Shown here one piece after another: positions 45,794-59,100 of a DNA stretch of 64,000 nucleotides. The notes under the pieces were generated by a model. The model saw only the letters and a list, made by a program, of their open reading frames with translations, was not told where the DNA came from and did not search any database. Source of the DNA: Artemisia argyi (taxonomy: Eukaryota > Streptophyta > Magnoliopsida > Asterales > Asteraceae); assembly GCA_030686995.1 (NCBI GenBank), contig CM060704.1, positions 114,016,042 through 114,080,041 of the forward strand. Direction: 5' to 3'. Made by a program: the position numbers and the translations under genes. Within the stretch, counting starts at the first letter, position 1; each line of letters begins with the position of its first letter.

Positions 45794-46676
45794 TTGTTAG
45801 TTTGAGTTTGAAACATTATAAACAATGATTGAAATCGTAATAGATTTGGTGATTAAATAATGGAGATTTGTTTATTTGCAAGTATGCTACCATTTACTAT
45901 TGTTTATCATTGTGTTTCATTTTTGCATGTTTAGAATCCACTTCCTAAGTACTTAGTTTACTCAAACCTCCTCAGTCGTTCAAACTACTGGAAGTAAGTT
46001 TTGATTTAAGACTGTCATGGAGTGTTAGTAGATTTTCTATAAAGATTAGACATAGCATAGAGAATGCTGCAACACTCATGGGTACTTAATGGGAATTAAG
46101 TATAGGACAAACCCGTACTTAGAGAGATTACTTCATGGATTGAGATCACGAGTAATTCTAAGATGATAATATCCTCTATTCTTAAAATGGAGATACATCG
46201 AGTATCTAGTTTTCAAGTCTGTTATACTTTAGTTTATTCAAACGCTGTGCTTAAATGCCAGTTATAAAGGGTATGCTAGGTATGACATGATAAGTTGACT
46301 AGTTCTATGTATTCAAAGTTTATTTGTTCCTTTTGCCTAAAAAGGAAAGCGATATCAATGGGCCCCTCAATGATTAAATGTTGACTTAAATGTGCTAGGC
46401 CTAGCCAGGACTAAATTGATGTGTTCAATTCAGTAGTCTGATATAGTCAAATAATCGGAAATCGAGAAACATAATGTTGAACTTGGAGATTGATTAAAAT
46501 CCATGTCTCAGGTTCATACGATATCAGTAGAACAAAGGAATAGTTGATCGCTTATCTAAGGGCTGACTCTAAGATATGATTCAGAGTTCGGCAATTGCAT
46601 TGGATGGCACTCTCTGCTTAGTTGATCGGAATAGGCTTAGACCAATTATAGTTGATGAATTGTCCAAGTGGGAGAC
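45794..46676 (+). other. Copia 3' untranslated region and polypurine tract
   Basis: Non-coding between pol and the 3' LTR. AAGTGGGAGA (46666-46675) directly before TGTTGG is the polypurine tract. Confidence 0.8.
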
Positions 46677-47236
46677 TGTTGGAATTATGTCCAAGTTCAT
46701 AACTAATTGTGAGACTATCGTTAAAAGTAGAGTCCTTTTTGGGTCGCCCTCGATGAACCGTAAAAGAGAAAATCTATTCGAATAATAGGTAACAAGGCAT
46801 AGGTATTTTTTTGTGGTTACCCCACATCGCCCCAAAGGGGTAAACCAACTCCCTCTGATGCCTTATATATAGAGGGAGCATGCCAAAGTTATTACTACTT
46901 ATCTCCTCATTCTAATTCCTACTCCTTATAAGAGTCTTTTGTATATCGGGACCTTAGGAGTTCGAAAGAATTGTTTCTCTTTGGTCCGTGGGTGTGAGCT
47001 ATTAGAGGTACTCTCGTTTGGGTACTCGCCTCCAAGTTCGACCAAGGTGGTCCGCGTGAGAAATTCGATTTTCTCAAAGGTTAGTAATTTTCTTATTACT
47101 TATTTAATTATTTATTTCTTTTAAGTTGCTTTTAGTTAATTAGGTTTAGATCCTTTAGGGTTTAGTTCCCTTCTTGCCCTAGATTATTATTATTTCCGCT
47201 GCGTGTTAATCTAGTTTGGGAATAGAAAACCCATCA
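46677..47236 (+). repeat. 3' LTR of the copia element
   Basis: 560 bp, near-identical to the 5' LTR, followed by ATTGG. Confidence 0.95.
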
Positions 47237-47298
47237 ATTGGTAAATATGAGTGCATGACATATTTTGCGTTTTGCATGGTGATACTTGATATCATGAA

Positions 47299-47683
47299 AT
47301 TCCATCGAGTATTTGGCAAGAACGGAATAATAGGTTGCACGTGAATGGCTCTAGGAACGTGGAGCAGCATGTAAATGTCATTATTGACACGGTTAGACTT
47401 AAACTTGCGTCGATCAAGTTCAAGAGGAATGCTAGAGTGGCTAAGCTCAAGACAACATGGAACTTACCGGCTGATTGAGTTTCATTGCTTTTCTTATGGT
47501 GTTTAATTAGAAGATGAAGTTATGTCGATTTTTCGTTTATTGTCTTCTAATTAGTTGGTTGTCGTGTCTTTGAGAATGTTCAAAGCACGTAGTTTTTGGA
47601 GTGGCTCATGACCACTCCCCTCATGTTCTTAAACTCATTTTATTATTAATATATTTACCAGGTATAATCTCTTTACCCAAAAA
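47299..47683 (+). pseudogene. LINE (non-LTR retrotransposon) 3' fragment
   Basis: A 59-codon frame from about 47299 to the stop at 47476-47478 reads 'IWQERNNRLHVNGSRN', 'DTVRLKLASIKFKRN' and 'TTWNLPAD'. This is the conserved end of plant L1-type reverse transcriptases, after the zinc-binding domain. A 3' UTR of about 190 bp follows and ends in 'ctctttaccc' and a short A run (47679-47685). The rest of the LINE is absent: a 5'-truncated copy, as LINEs often leave. The copia element inserted just upstream. Confidence 0.7.
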
Positions 47684-47692
47684 AATGGGTGA

Positions 47693-48515
47693 AAGCTAAA
47701 TATACGCAACAAACTTTTTCAAATAAACACAAGTACGCAATGTACTTTGTAAACTGCCAAAGATATGAAATTTCCGCATTTGATCCTATTTTGGTAATGT
47801 TCGTTAAAATTAAAAAAAAAAAAAAAAAAAAAAAACACTTTTTAGCAGCTTTTTTTTTTTTTTTTTTTTGAAATCTAGATAAAATCTGTTTTATATATAT
47901 ATATATTAAAATTTAGAAAAAAAAGTTATAAAAATTTAAAATTTTAAAAAAAAGTAAAAATAAAAAAAAATGCATTAAAAAAAGTAAAAATAATAAAAAA
48001 AAATTAAATTTAAAATAAAAAAAAATAAAATTAAAAAAATATATATATTTGTGAATTTTTTTTTTTTAAAAATTGATTACTTTTTTTTTTTTTAATTTTA
48101 ACTGTTTTTATTTTTTTTTTAATTTTAACTGTTTTAAATTTTTTTAAAATTTCTTAACTTTTTTTTTTCTAATTTTTATTTTTATTTTTTAAAATCTGGA
48201 TTAAAAACTTTTTTTTTTTTTTTTTTTTTTTAAAGAAATCTGGACGAAAGAAAAGTAACGAGCGTTACCAAAATAGGACCAAATGCGTAATTAACGAACG
48301 TTATCAAAATAGGATCAAATACACGAGAAATGAGACAGTTTGGGGACCAAAGGTGTAACTTATTTGTTAGTGGCGACCTGGTAACCTTCTACCAGCCGGT
48401 CATATTAGCTAGATCGAATATTATTTGAAAATATGTTGCGTATCTTTTACAGTTTACAAAGTATGTTGTGTACTTGTATTTATTTGAAAAAATATGTTGC
48501 GTATTTTTAGCTTAA
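47693..48515. mobile_element. Inverted-repeat element with homopolymer core
   Basis: Arms of about 85 bp: left starts AAGCTAAATATACGCAAC, right ends GCGTATTTTTAGCTT. Both contain 'caaataaacacaagta'-type and 'tactttgtaaact' blocks. The right arm also holds a second partial copy (48421-48470). The core (47812-48240) is almost only A and T runs. No target duplication could be fixed. It resembles a Mutator-type MITE. Non-coding. Confidence 0.65.
47812..48240. repeat. Poly(A)/poly(T) low-complexity block
   Basis: Alternating A and T runs of 8-25 bases. The 60-codon frame here is an artefact. Confidence 0.95.
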
Positions 48516-50486
48516 AAAAAATGTCCTTCGTCTGTTATTTTAAAAGTTTGTAAGAAGAGTATGAAATTCTCTACTATATAAAAGAAAATATATGGGAATC
48601 ATATCTTGAGGAGGCAAGGTACCTTAAAATGAGTGGAGAATACAAATATAACTTTAGACAAGGTACCATGCTATGTACGTTATCAAGGTACTCACACTAA
48701 GAGCATCTCCTTTGTTCTTTTTCCAGAATCATGATATGGTGCGGTGTGACTAAAAAATACTAGTAAGCAAACTAGTGAAGGAACCTGATGTCGGTCAAAA
48801 GAACGGCCAAGTTAGGTACCTAGAGAAACAAGCTCTGAACAAACCCGCGCGTTGTTAATTGATTCTAGGACTATCATATGAGAAAGCTCCTATAAACTAA
48901 AAGATACCCGAGCTAGTAGGAAACAACTCATTAAGGTACCACACATAGCTCAGAACCATTACCAAGGCTTCCTCAAGAAGATATATGTTGCTATGCGTGA
49001 ACAAACCTTCTATGGATCTCAACTAAACCTTAGAATCTCTTGATTAAAGTGATGATACAATGACACATAGAATTAAATTACACAAGTAGACACCTAGATA
49101 TTTAATAGAGGCTTCAATTCCAGCTAATGATCGTTGGCGAATTATGTTTTATTTCTAATAGGTGACCAGCTGGACCGTTTATAAGTTGTGAAAGTGTACT
49201 CTTAAAGTACAAAACCTCCTAGATGTGTGTTTTAAACAAGATTATTGTTTGATCATATAGCTTTTGTGACTATTTTTTGAAGAAAAACTGTTTAACTAGA
49301 GACTGTTTGACGGTTTGACCCGTTACCCAACTCATTCAACTATCCATTTTGTCACCTCTAGCATCATTAAAGAAAATTTGATCAAATCAGGAAACATTAG
49401 CATGGAATGCATGTTTCAACCAAAGTAACATGATCTTGGTAAAAGGTTGTGTAAGATAGGTCGGTAAGCTATTACTGATCTTAAAAAGAATATGGGAAAA
49501 TGGATTATGATCAAACTCAATGGTTATAATGAAGGCATGAAGCTAATTACTTAGCAAATATTGGAGAGGGATTTTGATAAATATAGCTTTAATTTAATGT
49601 TTAAGATATAAAAACATGCTTACTTAGTATATTTTCTGTATATTAACCATAGCCACTAAAGGTGGTCGATGATAACCACATCAAAATAAAGCACAATAAA
49701 TCAGTTAGATATATTTTACATCTCTTACTATTATAACTACTAGAAAACTATTGTCTCATTTGAAATTGACTTGGCATCACATATATATCAGATATGTACG
49801 AAAATTGATCTAACAAAAATGACTAGACAAATGAGCTCTTATATAATAATAAGAAGAAGAAGAAGAAGAAGAAGAAGAGAAAAAAAAAAAGCTAACTGCC
49901 CAAATCTTCAAAAAAAATGTTCTTGATTATGAGGTTTTCAATGAGATATGGACAAGAGGAACCAAGATTTCATTTACTTAAAATACTAACAAAGATTCTC
50001 AATATCTATATCTTAGCTAAAGAAAAAGCAGTTGAGGTACAATCACTAATGGGTATGATTATTATGCTTAAAATAATTTCGAGAAATCTCAAAATTCACA
50101 CTGAAGTCACAAATCTATGTGTTTGCACTAGGTATGTACCAAAACTTTGACATCAAGCTTAACTGATTCCTCCTTTGCTTCGTTGATCGAACACATGACA
50201 AGTATAGCAATAAACACATTATCAACGTACACCATTAATGTGAAGTCAAGTTAAGTTCTCTATAATATCAAGCTCTACACGTATACATGGATAGAAAATA
50301 GATATGGAGAACGCTCGTTTAATTAGTTGGATTAAGTGGCATAACAATCCTTGTAACATTCAATCCTAATTTGTATTCTTTTCCTAGGTTCTTTGTAATA
50401 TAATGCCATTAAAAAAAAGTCAAGATCTCTAAATTGACATTAGATAACTCTTAAAGGTTTGTTTGAAATTTTGAAGGATGTTTAAG
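48516..50486. other. Intergenic, AT-rich, with an AAG microsatellite
   Basis: No gene recognised. An (AAG)n microsatellite of about 9-10 units lies at 49849-49877. A 77-codon frame at 49917-50150 shows no known domain. Confidence 0.5.
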
Positions 50487-50760
50487 GAGTAAACTGCAAA
50501 AAACGTCCATGAGGTTTAGCCAAATTGAAAGTTTCATCCATAACCTTTCGAAAGTGTAGCCACATTCCCTGTGAAAAACTTTGCGTTGAAGTTTTCATCC
50601 CTGTCAAAAATAAATGACTAAAATGCCTTTGTCAAAAACTGCAACTGAAAAACGAAAAATGCAACCCCAAATTCCTCATAGGGACGGTGCCTACAATTTG
50701 GAAATGTTACAGACGGAACTTGCCATTTGGTCAAACCACATGGACGATTGCAATTTACTC
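50487..50760. mobile_element. Mutator-like MITE
   Basis: 274 bp, TIRs of about 50 bp starting GAGTAAACTGC and ending GCAATTTACTC, with the 9-bp duplication ATGTTTAAG / ATGTTTAGG (50478-50486, 50761-50769; 8 of 9 match). The duplication length fits Mutator. Non-coding. Confidence 0.8.
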
Positions 50761-50769
50761 ATGTTTAGG

Positions 50770-52145
50770 AGTATTTAATTTTATTCTTAGAAAAGCATAT
50801 TACTTTGTTTCCGTAGGGTTTCTATTTTCTAACAGTAAGTTGATAGTCTTTAATAGGTAACATTCATTTATGTTTCATTGGTATTGCAGCAATAGTTTCA
50901 CCAATCACATGCCGTTTATGTGCAACTAAAAGGTGATTAGCAAGTGACCTGCTGACACATTGTTGCATATAAGTATTAATCTAATACGACGTATATTTAA
51001 TACAGTAATCTAATCTAAGATCATATCTCCTTAACCTAATATAAAATATAAAAAGGCAATTCTTTGTTCCCAAATTGAAGGACAAAACCCTAAGTAAGCC
51101 TGTTTTAGTTTTCATATATCCATTACTAAAAGTATGCATACATAGGTGGACATTTCATATCCACACACTTTGTGAACAACAAGTATTAGAAACTTTTTAG
51201 AAGAGATCAGTGGGTTACAAATGAAAGGTAGGTAGGTCTACTTTATGATTATCATAGTAGAAAGACCAAACTCATACACTTAAACCATATATGGGAAATA
51301 ACATAATGTACATTTTATTTTCTTATATTATTTTTCAGAATGCAAGCTATATATATGTACAACTGATCTGCAGGTTATTGTTAGGAGATGACACTCAAAC
51401 ACAAAATGGATAAAATGTATATCCAAAAAAAAAAAAAAAGCCCAGTAATATACACACATGATTGATCAATTTGGCCGTATCTAGAGTGATCAACCTACGT
51501 GCACGGCGTAAGTAATAATGAAGTATCACTTATTGACTTTGATGCAAGCTAAGGTTGGCAATTACTTAAGAGTATTATTTATTGGTATAAAATTTGGTCA
51601 ACTCCTCTCAATGGGTGTTGTTTGCTAAAATTTTGGTCAATGGTGTTTTTTTTTTTTTTTTTTTTTTTTTTGGTTATTATTATTTTTTTATTTTTTATAA
51701 ATAAAAACGTTTGGTAATATATTTAACTTTAATTATAAACGAGTAAAATGACGTAAAATGATATATAAATATTTAAATAGAACATGGTTATAGAGGCACT
51801 TTATTTTGCATACTATAATTTTTGTGCATACCAAGGGACAAATATTCACCATCCATCTAGGTTAATCTTATAGTGGGGATTAACCTAAGATTAAATAGGG
51901 AAACATAAGTTCATGTTTTTTTTTTTTTTTTTTTTTTTTTCTTTGTCTTTGTCTTTTTTATTATTCATTTTTTTTCTTTCTTTCTTTCATTTTTTTTACG
52001 CTTCATAGTTTTTTTTTTTTTCGTTTTTTGTTTTTTTTTTCCATTCTCTTTTTTGGTGTCTTTTTTTTTTTTTTTTTTTTTTTTAATTCATGTTTTTTCC
52101 CTAATAAACGTTTTTCTTTTTTTTTAATTCACGTTTTTCTTCCCT
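50770..52145. other. Intergenic, AT-rich with T runs
   Basis: No gene. Long T runs at about 51645-51671, 51918-51940 and 52062-52084, and T-rich sequence throughout 51910-52145. Confidence 0.5.
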
Positions 52146-52720
52146 AATAAACGTTTTTTTTCGTTTTCATACATTTTTGTCAGTTTTCGTCTGTTTTCAG
52201 ACGTTTTTGTCTGTTTTTGTACGTTTTCGCTCGTTTTCGCCCGTTTTCATACATTTTTGTCCGTTTTCATACGTTTTCGTCCGCTTTCTTACGTTTTCGC
52301 CCGTTAACGTCTGTTTTTATATGTTTTCTTACATTTTCGTTCGTTTTCATATTTTTTCGTCCGTTTCATACATTTTCGTTCGTTTTAATACATTTTCGTC
52401 CGTTTTCTTTCGTTTTCGTCCATTTTTCATACGTCTTCGTCAGTTTTCAGACGTGTTTATACGCTTTCATACGTTTTCATCCGTTTTCATACATACTCGT
52501 CCATTTTCTTATGTTTTTATTCGTTTTCATACGTTTTCGTCCGTTTTTTTTCGTTTTCGTCCATTTTTCAAACGTTTTTATCCTTTTCATACATGTTTTT
52601 ACACTCTCATACGTTTTCTTTCGTTTTCATATATTTTCGTTCATTTTTGTCCATTTTTTTCATTCATTTTCGTCCGTTTTTAAATATTTTTGGCAATTTT
52701 CATACGTTTTCATATATTTC
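52146..52720. repeat. Minisatellite of 'ttttcgtccgttttcatacg'-type units
   Basis: About 570 bp made of 10- to 20-bp variants of 'cgttttcgtc' and 'cgttttcata'. Two overlapping 168-codon frames (52177-52683, 52217-52723) arise because the unit lacks stops. Their products are only repeats of the type 'VRFHTFSSVFIRFRPFS', so I do not call a gene. Confidence 0.9.
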
Positions 52721-52723
52721 TAA

Positions 52724-52925
52724 ATATCACAAGTGATATTCTGAATATCACAAATTATATTCTGAATATCACAAGTGATATTCTGTGATATTCTAAATAT
52801 CACAAGTTATACTCTGAATATCACAAGTGATATTCTGTGATATTCAAAATATCACAATTGATTATATTCAGAATATCACTATCACAAGTGATTTTCTGTG
52901 GTATACAGAATATCACAAGTGATAC
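52724..52925. repeat. Palindromic minisatellite (AATATCACAAGTGATATT units)
   Basis: Seven to eight degenerate copies of an about 22-bp unit whose core AATATCACAAGTGATATT can fold into a hairpin. It ends directly at the gypsy LTR. Confidence 0.9.
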
Positions 52926-52933
52926 TATGAGTA

Positions 52934-55900
52934 TGTCACACCCCCAAAATACCTGAATGGCAGTGGAATGGAATACCTGTGGGTGACTGTCATAGCACCA
53001 CAGTTACAGTTATATTGAACGACCTAAAGTGTCATTTAGAAAATACAGCGTTTGATCATTAAAACATTCAGAGTTTACAAAACATAGGTCCCAAAAGGTG
53101 TTGCCAATTTAGGTGAAATAAGTTCAAACGAGATCAAACGTTCATAAGTGCAGAAAATATAGTCAGACGCGTCGACTTCGCGACTCCATGAAGGTCCAAA
53201 TGCATGCAACATGAGCTACCTTAATAACCTGAAAATACATGCTAAAGTGTCAACACGAGGTTGGTGAGTTCATAGATTTTAGTGAACAAGTATGTAATGT
53301 AAAACATTTGAAAGAAGAATTCCCAGCAAAAGTATCGTAAATCCGTAATAAGGCTGATGCAAAGGCATCGTAAATCAGTAGTAATAGTGATGGAAAAGTA
53401 TCGTGAATTTATAAGTAATTTCGTATGTACAATAGCCCAAGTATAAAGTAAAGTAATAAGATTTCAGTCATAAAACTACATTAGCTCTTAAGCTCATGAC
53501 CCCGAAGCTAGACGTTACTTGGCCCCAAATGAGTGTTTACCAGACACTCTAAAGATATTAGACATGAAATGCATCCGTAATTCCGTTGGAGCAACCCAAA
53601 CACGGATGGAGGAGTCACCCTCAATAGATCTATTCACTCACTCTCGCTCGTACTTTAATTAACGGTCCATGATAATAAAGGGGACTTGTCAAGACGTGAT
53701 AATAAGGCAACTTAAGCAATGTAAGGCATTTAATACTTTGGCATGTACAAAAATAATTAAAGCAACGTATTCTCCCCCAGAAGTAATTCAAAACGTATAA
53801 AAGTATAAAACAAGTATTTAAGCATGTATCTCCCCCAAAGAGTTTATAAAGTAATTAAACAAGTAAAAGTGGGGCTATGACTCACCTCGAAGTGATGATG
53901 CAATGAGATGAAATGATATGGACAACAAGGAACGAAATCAACCGCAACCTATGATGGATGATAATGATCTAATTTAGATCATGAAATGATGTAGAGAATA
54001 TGCATGCACATGATACCTATACCACTCATAACTTGAAAATACTAGTTATAGTCATAGTAAAATATATTCCATACTTAAGAAAAATAAGTACTAGACTTGT
54101 AAAAACTAGTCGTAGTATATCGTATATAGAATGTTAGTGTTATATTCCGCGGTTTGAAAACCTTGAAGTAACGTCTAATAGTCGTAAAAATAAACTTGTA
54201 ATCACCAGTACTTCATTAGTTATGAATTTGGCACTTTGGTAGTATTTCTAGAAAATATAAGATTTAGTACGTAGAAGTAGTATTATTATTATTTCTAGTT
54301 AAAAAGCTGTCAAAATATATATAGTTTTGCCGATATTGAAACGTGAATAACTTGGTCGTTTTAAGTTCATTTTCTTCGTTCTTTATATCCACGGATTCGT
54401 CTTAGTATGTACTAATATATTTTTGATAGCTCGGATTCTCTAGGTTACGTCTAATGCCTCGGTTTATCCACCAAAAATCGTCCAACTACATATAATTTTT
54501 AGAAAAATAGTTTTCGTCAATAAACTTGCAAAAATCATATCTCCTTCGTTATAAACTCGTTTAAGTCCGTTCTTTCGCCAAAAGTTTCGTTTTTAAAAGT
54601 ATTTCCTAAATCTTTGGTTGAAAACATACCCTGAGTTACTGAGTTTTCCAGAATTTCCATTTTGGGACAGTAGGTTTGTAAACATGTTCCAAATCCATTT
54701 CTAATGTTCTAAACTAGTTTCTAATCCACCCAAATCACTTCCAATCACCACAAATCTAGTCTATTCCTACCATACACCTTCTTAAGGTGTCATGGGTTCT
54801 TAAACAACATCAATCAACTAGATCTAATAAGGGTTTCCATTTCTAGGGTTTCAAAGACATAAGTATATATATAATGAGTGGTATAAGCTAACATATGCAT
54901 GAGATCTTGTATGAAAACCATATGATCATAATAAATACTTGAAGAAATGATGAAAATAAATTTTTGTAAACTTACTTTGAAAGATTATGGATCTTGGATG
55001 ATGAAAAACCTAAGAAACCTTGGATTTTTACTTCAAAACCCTAACAAGGATCAACAAATGAACTTAATTATAGCTTGATCTTGGAAAAATGGTGGATTTT
55101 GGTCTTGTTTTGATTTTGGGTCATGGGTTTTGAGGTAGAGAGGAAGAGGAAGGATTTGATCTTGGCTTATGGATGAGAATGTGGTGAAATATCTAGATAT
55201 TTACTAAGGTTATTATACAATATAAAGAGTTAATGCTAGAGTTTAAAGGGGGGGGGGGGGGGTTGTGTGGCCGGTTTTTCAAAGGAAGAAAATAGCAAAA
55301 ATAGTTTTGATTTAATTAGGATTGGGAGTGGAGGATTTGTATAGTTTTAGTTGTTTAATTTTGGTAGTTTTAGTTAGTTTTAGTTAAAGTCGGGTGCCGG
55401 GTTTGTGAGAAATAAATTTTAACGAAGTTAACCGGGACTTAATAAAGTCATAAAAATGATAAAAATATGTTGGGTACAAAAATTGAGCGTTTGGATAATT
55501 ATCGTTTAGTTTTCACGAAAACCGTCATAATTATATTAAACTTACGTTATAAATTTAATAAATTCTCAAAATACCGGGTAAATAAATTTTATAATTTTTG
55601 TGACGTTGTAAGGAGTTTAAAAATATATCGGAACCATTGTGGGGATTTTTAGATATGTTAGTTATATTTATTAATCGCGGGTTAACGTTTAATCAAAATA
55701 AATATACGTAAAACGTTAAATATACCAAAAATATTAATATGAATATTCTACGAGTGGTATAGTACGCAAATGCTATTATGATGATATGTAGACTATTTCT
55801 AGTCCGTATGAAGTGTCCCTAATGATAATGTATAAATTCGCAGCTTAACCTGACCGGTTACGCGAATTTAAATATCCGTAAACTAAATTTACGATGAAAT

Positions 55901-56108
55901 GAATAAAGTACATGAATAGTGTTTTCTCTTCGGAAATGAATAGTGTCATGTGAATAGTAAATTTTTTTGAACGTTTCTCAGAATATCAAACTGACCTAAA
56001 AAATGATGAATAGTAAAGTGATGAATAGTGAGCGGTGAATAGTAACTTTCCAATATGAAAATGAAATTTCGACAGCTGAAAAGGGATCTGAAATTACGAG
56101 TTGTGACA
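52934..56108 (-). repeat. 3' LTR of the gypsy element (left copy)
   Basis: 3175 bp, TGTCACACC...TTGTGACA. Contains a 15-base G run (55248-55262) and repeated 'gaatagtgatgaatag' motifs (55913-56045). A 61-codon frame (55467-55652) is conserved in both LTR copies, simply because the LTRs are copies. Confidence 0.93.
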
Positions 56109-56125
56109 GTCTTCCCCTCTAAAAG
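56109..56125 (-). other. Polypurine tract of the gypsy element
   Basis: On the minus strand 'agaggggaagac' lies directly before the 3' LTR start TGTCACA. Confidence 0.8.
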
Positions 56126-59100
56126 GAACTTCGTCCCGAAGTTCAGTTTTGGTTGGCCTCTGAAGTATATTCGGTAAAAAAATGTGAATACTTGAGTTGT
56201 ATTTAGTCCTCTCGTACCCTAAGTAAACTAGGGACTTCTTTGAGAATTCCAACGAACTTTCACGATAGGGATTCGACTCTGCTTCTACTGTACGACTTAA
56301 CTGTCCATGATTTCTACTGGTTCTACTACCAGGTTTAGGTTTGTCTTTGGGTTGGATTCCTTCCAATGGAACCATGAGTCACTAATCTGAAAGTCATTTC
56401 TCGGGATTTGAAATTGTGAAACCTGTTTGTGTAATCCTGCTACTTTCCAACAAGGCTCAAGTCTGAGGGTTATTGGCCTACTCTGTCGGAAATATTAAAT
56501 GGTCCAGTGTATATCGGGTTTAACTTTCTGATTTTTTTTTCTGAATGGTATCATACCTTTCCTAGGCAGGACTTTCAACATGATCTGGCTACCAACTTGA
56601 AGTTGTAATGGTTTACACTTATTGAACTTGTAACTGATTCTTGACTTGTAGAAAATTCCTGGTTATTTCATGAATGCCTACTGGACTAGTGAGTTGGGCT
56701 TTTCCAATTTCGATTCGTCAATGGATGTTGGCACTTCGACCATAGAGTGCCTCAAATGGTGTAGTCTCTACGCTCGCGCAATAACTATGGTCGCAACTGA
56801 ATTTGATTTATGGTAAATGGTTAGTCCAACCATTTCTAGAATCAATCACTCATACTCTGAGCATATCTTTCTTATGTTTGAATTGTCGTTCCGCTTCGAC
56901 CATTGGCCTGAGGATGGTAAGCGATGTTTACATCTAAATGGGGTTCCGAATAAAATCTTAAAATGATTGCTAGGAATCTGAGGTGATTCGATTACCTTTA
57001 TCAGGAATAATTGAAATGGGTACAGTAAATCTTGTGACTAATTCCACAATGTTCTATCTTTCGAACTTGGCGTTATTTGAAGGAGAGAGAATATGAGTAA
57101 CAATTTTTTATTCCTTGTGCTTTGTTCCAACGGGTGATAAGACATGTGTCTTTCTTTGCCTATTGGGCTTGGTCTCTATTACTAAAGTTCGTAATTGATT
57201 TATGGTGTCCCTCCTAATTTCCTTCATCACATATTCCAAGGTTCTCTACTGTTAAGTCACAAAATCCTAAATGCATAAGCGATGTAGTATGGTGATTAGT
57301 TTTTGGAAATTTGTCTTGCAATTGTGAGTTTTGGTTGAAATCTTTTTCTGAATAAACGAATTTAGAAAATGATGCTAATGATTTGCTAAGTAATATCTTT
57401 CTTGCTGATTCAAAATTCAGTAGTTATGAATGTGAAACCGTTTTCAAACATGTTGTGATTAGGAATGTTTACCAAAGTTTGATGTTTATATATTTCTCGT
57501 TGTACAATAGTTTTTGCTAAATATTGACCAAAAAGGATCGTACTTGTTCAAAATAGGAATTTCAAAAATTATTTTCTACAAGATATGTGATTTGTATAAA
57601 CACAAATTTTAAATCAACTTCATTCAAAAGTGAAAGTATTAACAAGGATAAAATAGTAGGATAGGTAATGTTCGCATAAATGCATAGATGTCTAACGTTT
57701 AGTTCCTGAGGTTGGATAATGCCTATTGGTGGTTATCAGGCAAAACTACTAGTCTAGATATTCAAACTAACTTAAGTCCTGAATGGTTTATCGTTGAAAT
57801 TTGTCATCATGTTGGCAAAATATATGGTCGGGTCTGATTCCTTTCTTGGTATGGAAGGGAGGTTTTTCTGAAATTTCTAGAGAACACAACGCCTTAGGGA
57901 ATTCTATATCGATATCCTTAATTTAAATCAATATCCATTGTGAAAATTTACTGCAGGGAAGTTTGCATTTAGATGAGACCATGTTTAATCAAAACACTTT
58001 ACAGTATCGGTTAGGAGGCTTGGTTTATTTCTATAGTGTTGCTTAGCGTACCTTCACAATGTATTCGATCATGTAGCTCAGTCTCGCTAGTACTTTTGAA
58101 TGATAAAACTTGACAACTAGGTCAGAGATGGTGATTCGCATGGTATCGTGGTATCTTAGGATTGTTGTTGGATTATGAATTTTCTTAGTCCAGGTTTAGT
58201 AGTTCCGTAATCCTTTTATAGTTTTTCTTGCATCGAGGAATCCTCCTAGTACTTGATATGGAAAGTCTCTCCTAGAGAAGTCATTGGAAAGTCCATCTTA
58301 ATGGCTAAGTGGGTGACAGGTGGGGTAAGTATCCAGGGGAAAGTTTGTCAGAAAGAGACATTTATAAAAGAGTTTACTTGTTTAAAACGCTTTTACATGA
58401 AGATTGTTATTAGCAATACTTTAAAAAAGTAATTATTTACTTCATGGCATAATCCTTCCTGAATTATACATAGGTGATCAGGCTATGTATAATTGAGGAC
58501 TAATGATGCGATGCTTGATTTAGTTAAAATAGTATTACTTTTCTCAAAAGTTTTAGATGGTGTTCAACGCATTGTTGTTAAAAATGGTATCCTGATATTT
58601 CCTTTCAAGTAACATGAAAATTATTTCGAGTAATAATATTAAATACTTGGTGTAATGACAGAAAATCAATTTATAGAGTAGTAACAAAATAGCATACTTT
58701 AGAAATTCTGTAAAACAATTTCCCCATAGGGTAGTAAAATAGCTTGAAACAAAATTCGTTGAATGGTGTATTGGATATGTAGGTGAATCTTATGGAATGG
58801 TAATAGTCTTCTAATCCACTTATTTAAAGAATGTAAATATCTTAATTCACAACAGGGCAGTGGTTTATGTATATGAAGTGGTCGAGAATATGGTAGTGAT
58901 ATTGAGAGCGTGAAGGATGAACGTGTCGTTAAGGCATCTATAGTCAACTGAAGATGATAGTCTATGTGTCAAAGGATATAGGGCGGAAATTTGTGCCAAT
59001 GATTTGAAGTATTCAAGAATTTATACTAGGCAAAGATCGCAGGTTCAAATGCTTAATCCCTCTAGGCATGACTTAAATGTATAAAGAATGGAAATTGTTG

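Larger units (their letters stand above)
40352..47236 (+). mobile_element. Full-length Ty1/copia LTR retrotransposon, mutated
   Basis: 6885-bp element with LTRs 40352-40912 and 46677-47236 (TGTTGG...CCCATCA), the perfect duplication ATTGG (40347-40351, 47237-47241), primer site, purine tract and a gag-pol frame in copia order (protease, integrase, reverse transcriptase, RNase H). The LTRs differ at about a dozen positions in 560 by eye, about 2 percent, so insertion was not very recent. Four in-frame stops, one frameshift and a changed protease active site make it non-autonomous. Confidence 0.96.

Noticed and set aside
48568..48865. Possible Helitron (TCTCTACTATATAAAAG start, 'cccgcgcg' and CTAG near 48867)
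   Set aside because: The start is preceded by T, not A; CTAG is followed by G; and the hairpin is not complete.
52177..52723. Two overlapping 168-codon open frames
   Set aside because: They are the translation of a short tandem repeat without stop codons; no domain, no start context.
52724..52925. Regular palindromic repeats resembling a CRISPR array
   Set aside because: Units are contiguous without unique spacers and the genome is plant; a palindromic minisatellite explains them.
55467..55652. 61-codon frame conserved at 63744-63929
   Set aside because: Conserved only because both lie in LTR copies of one element; no domain.
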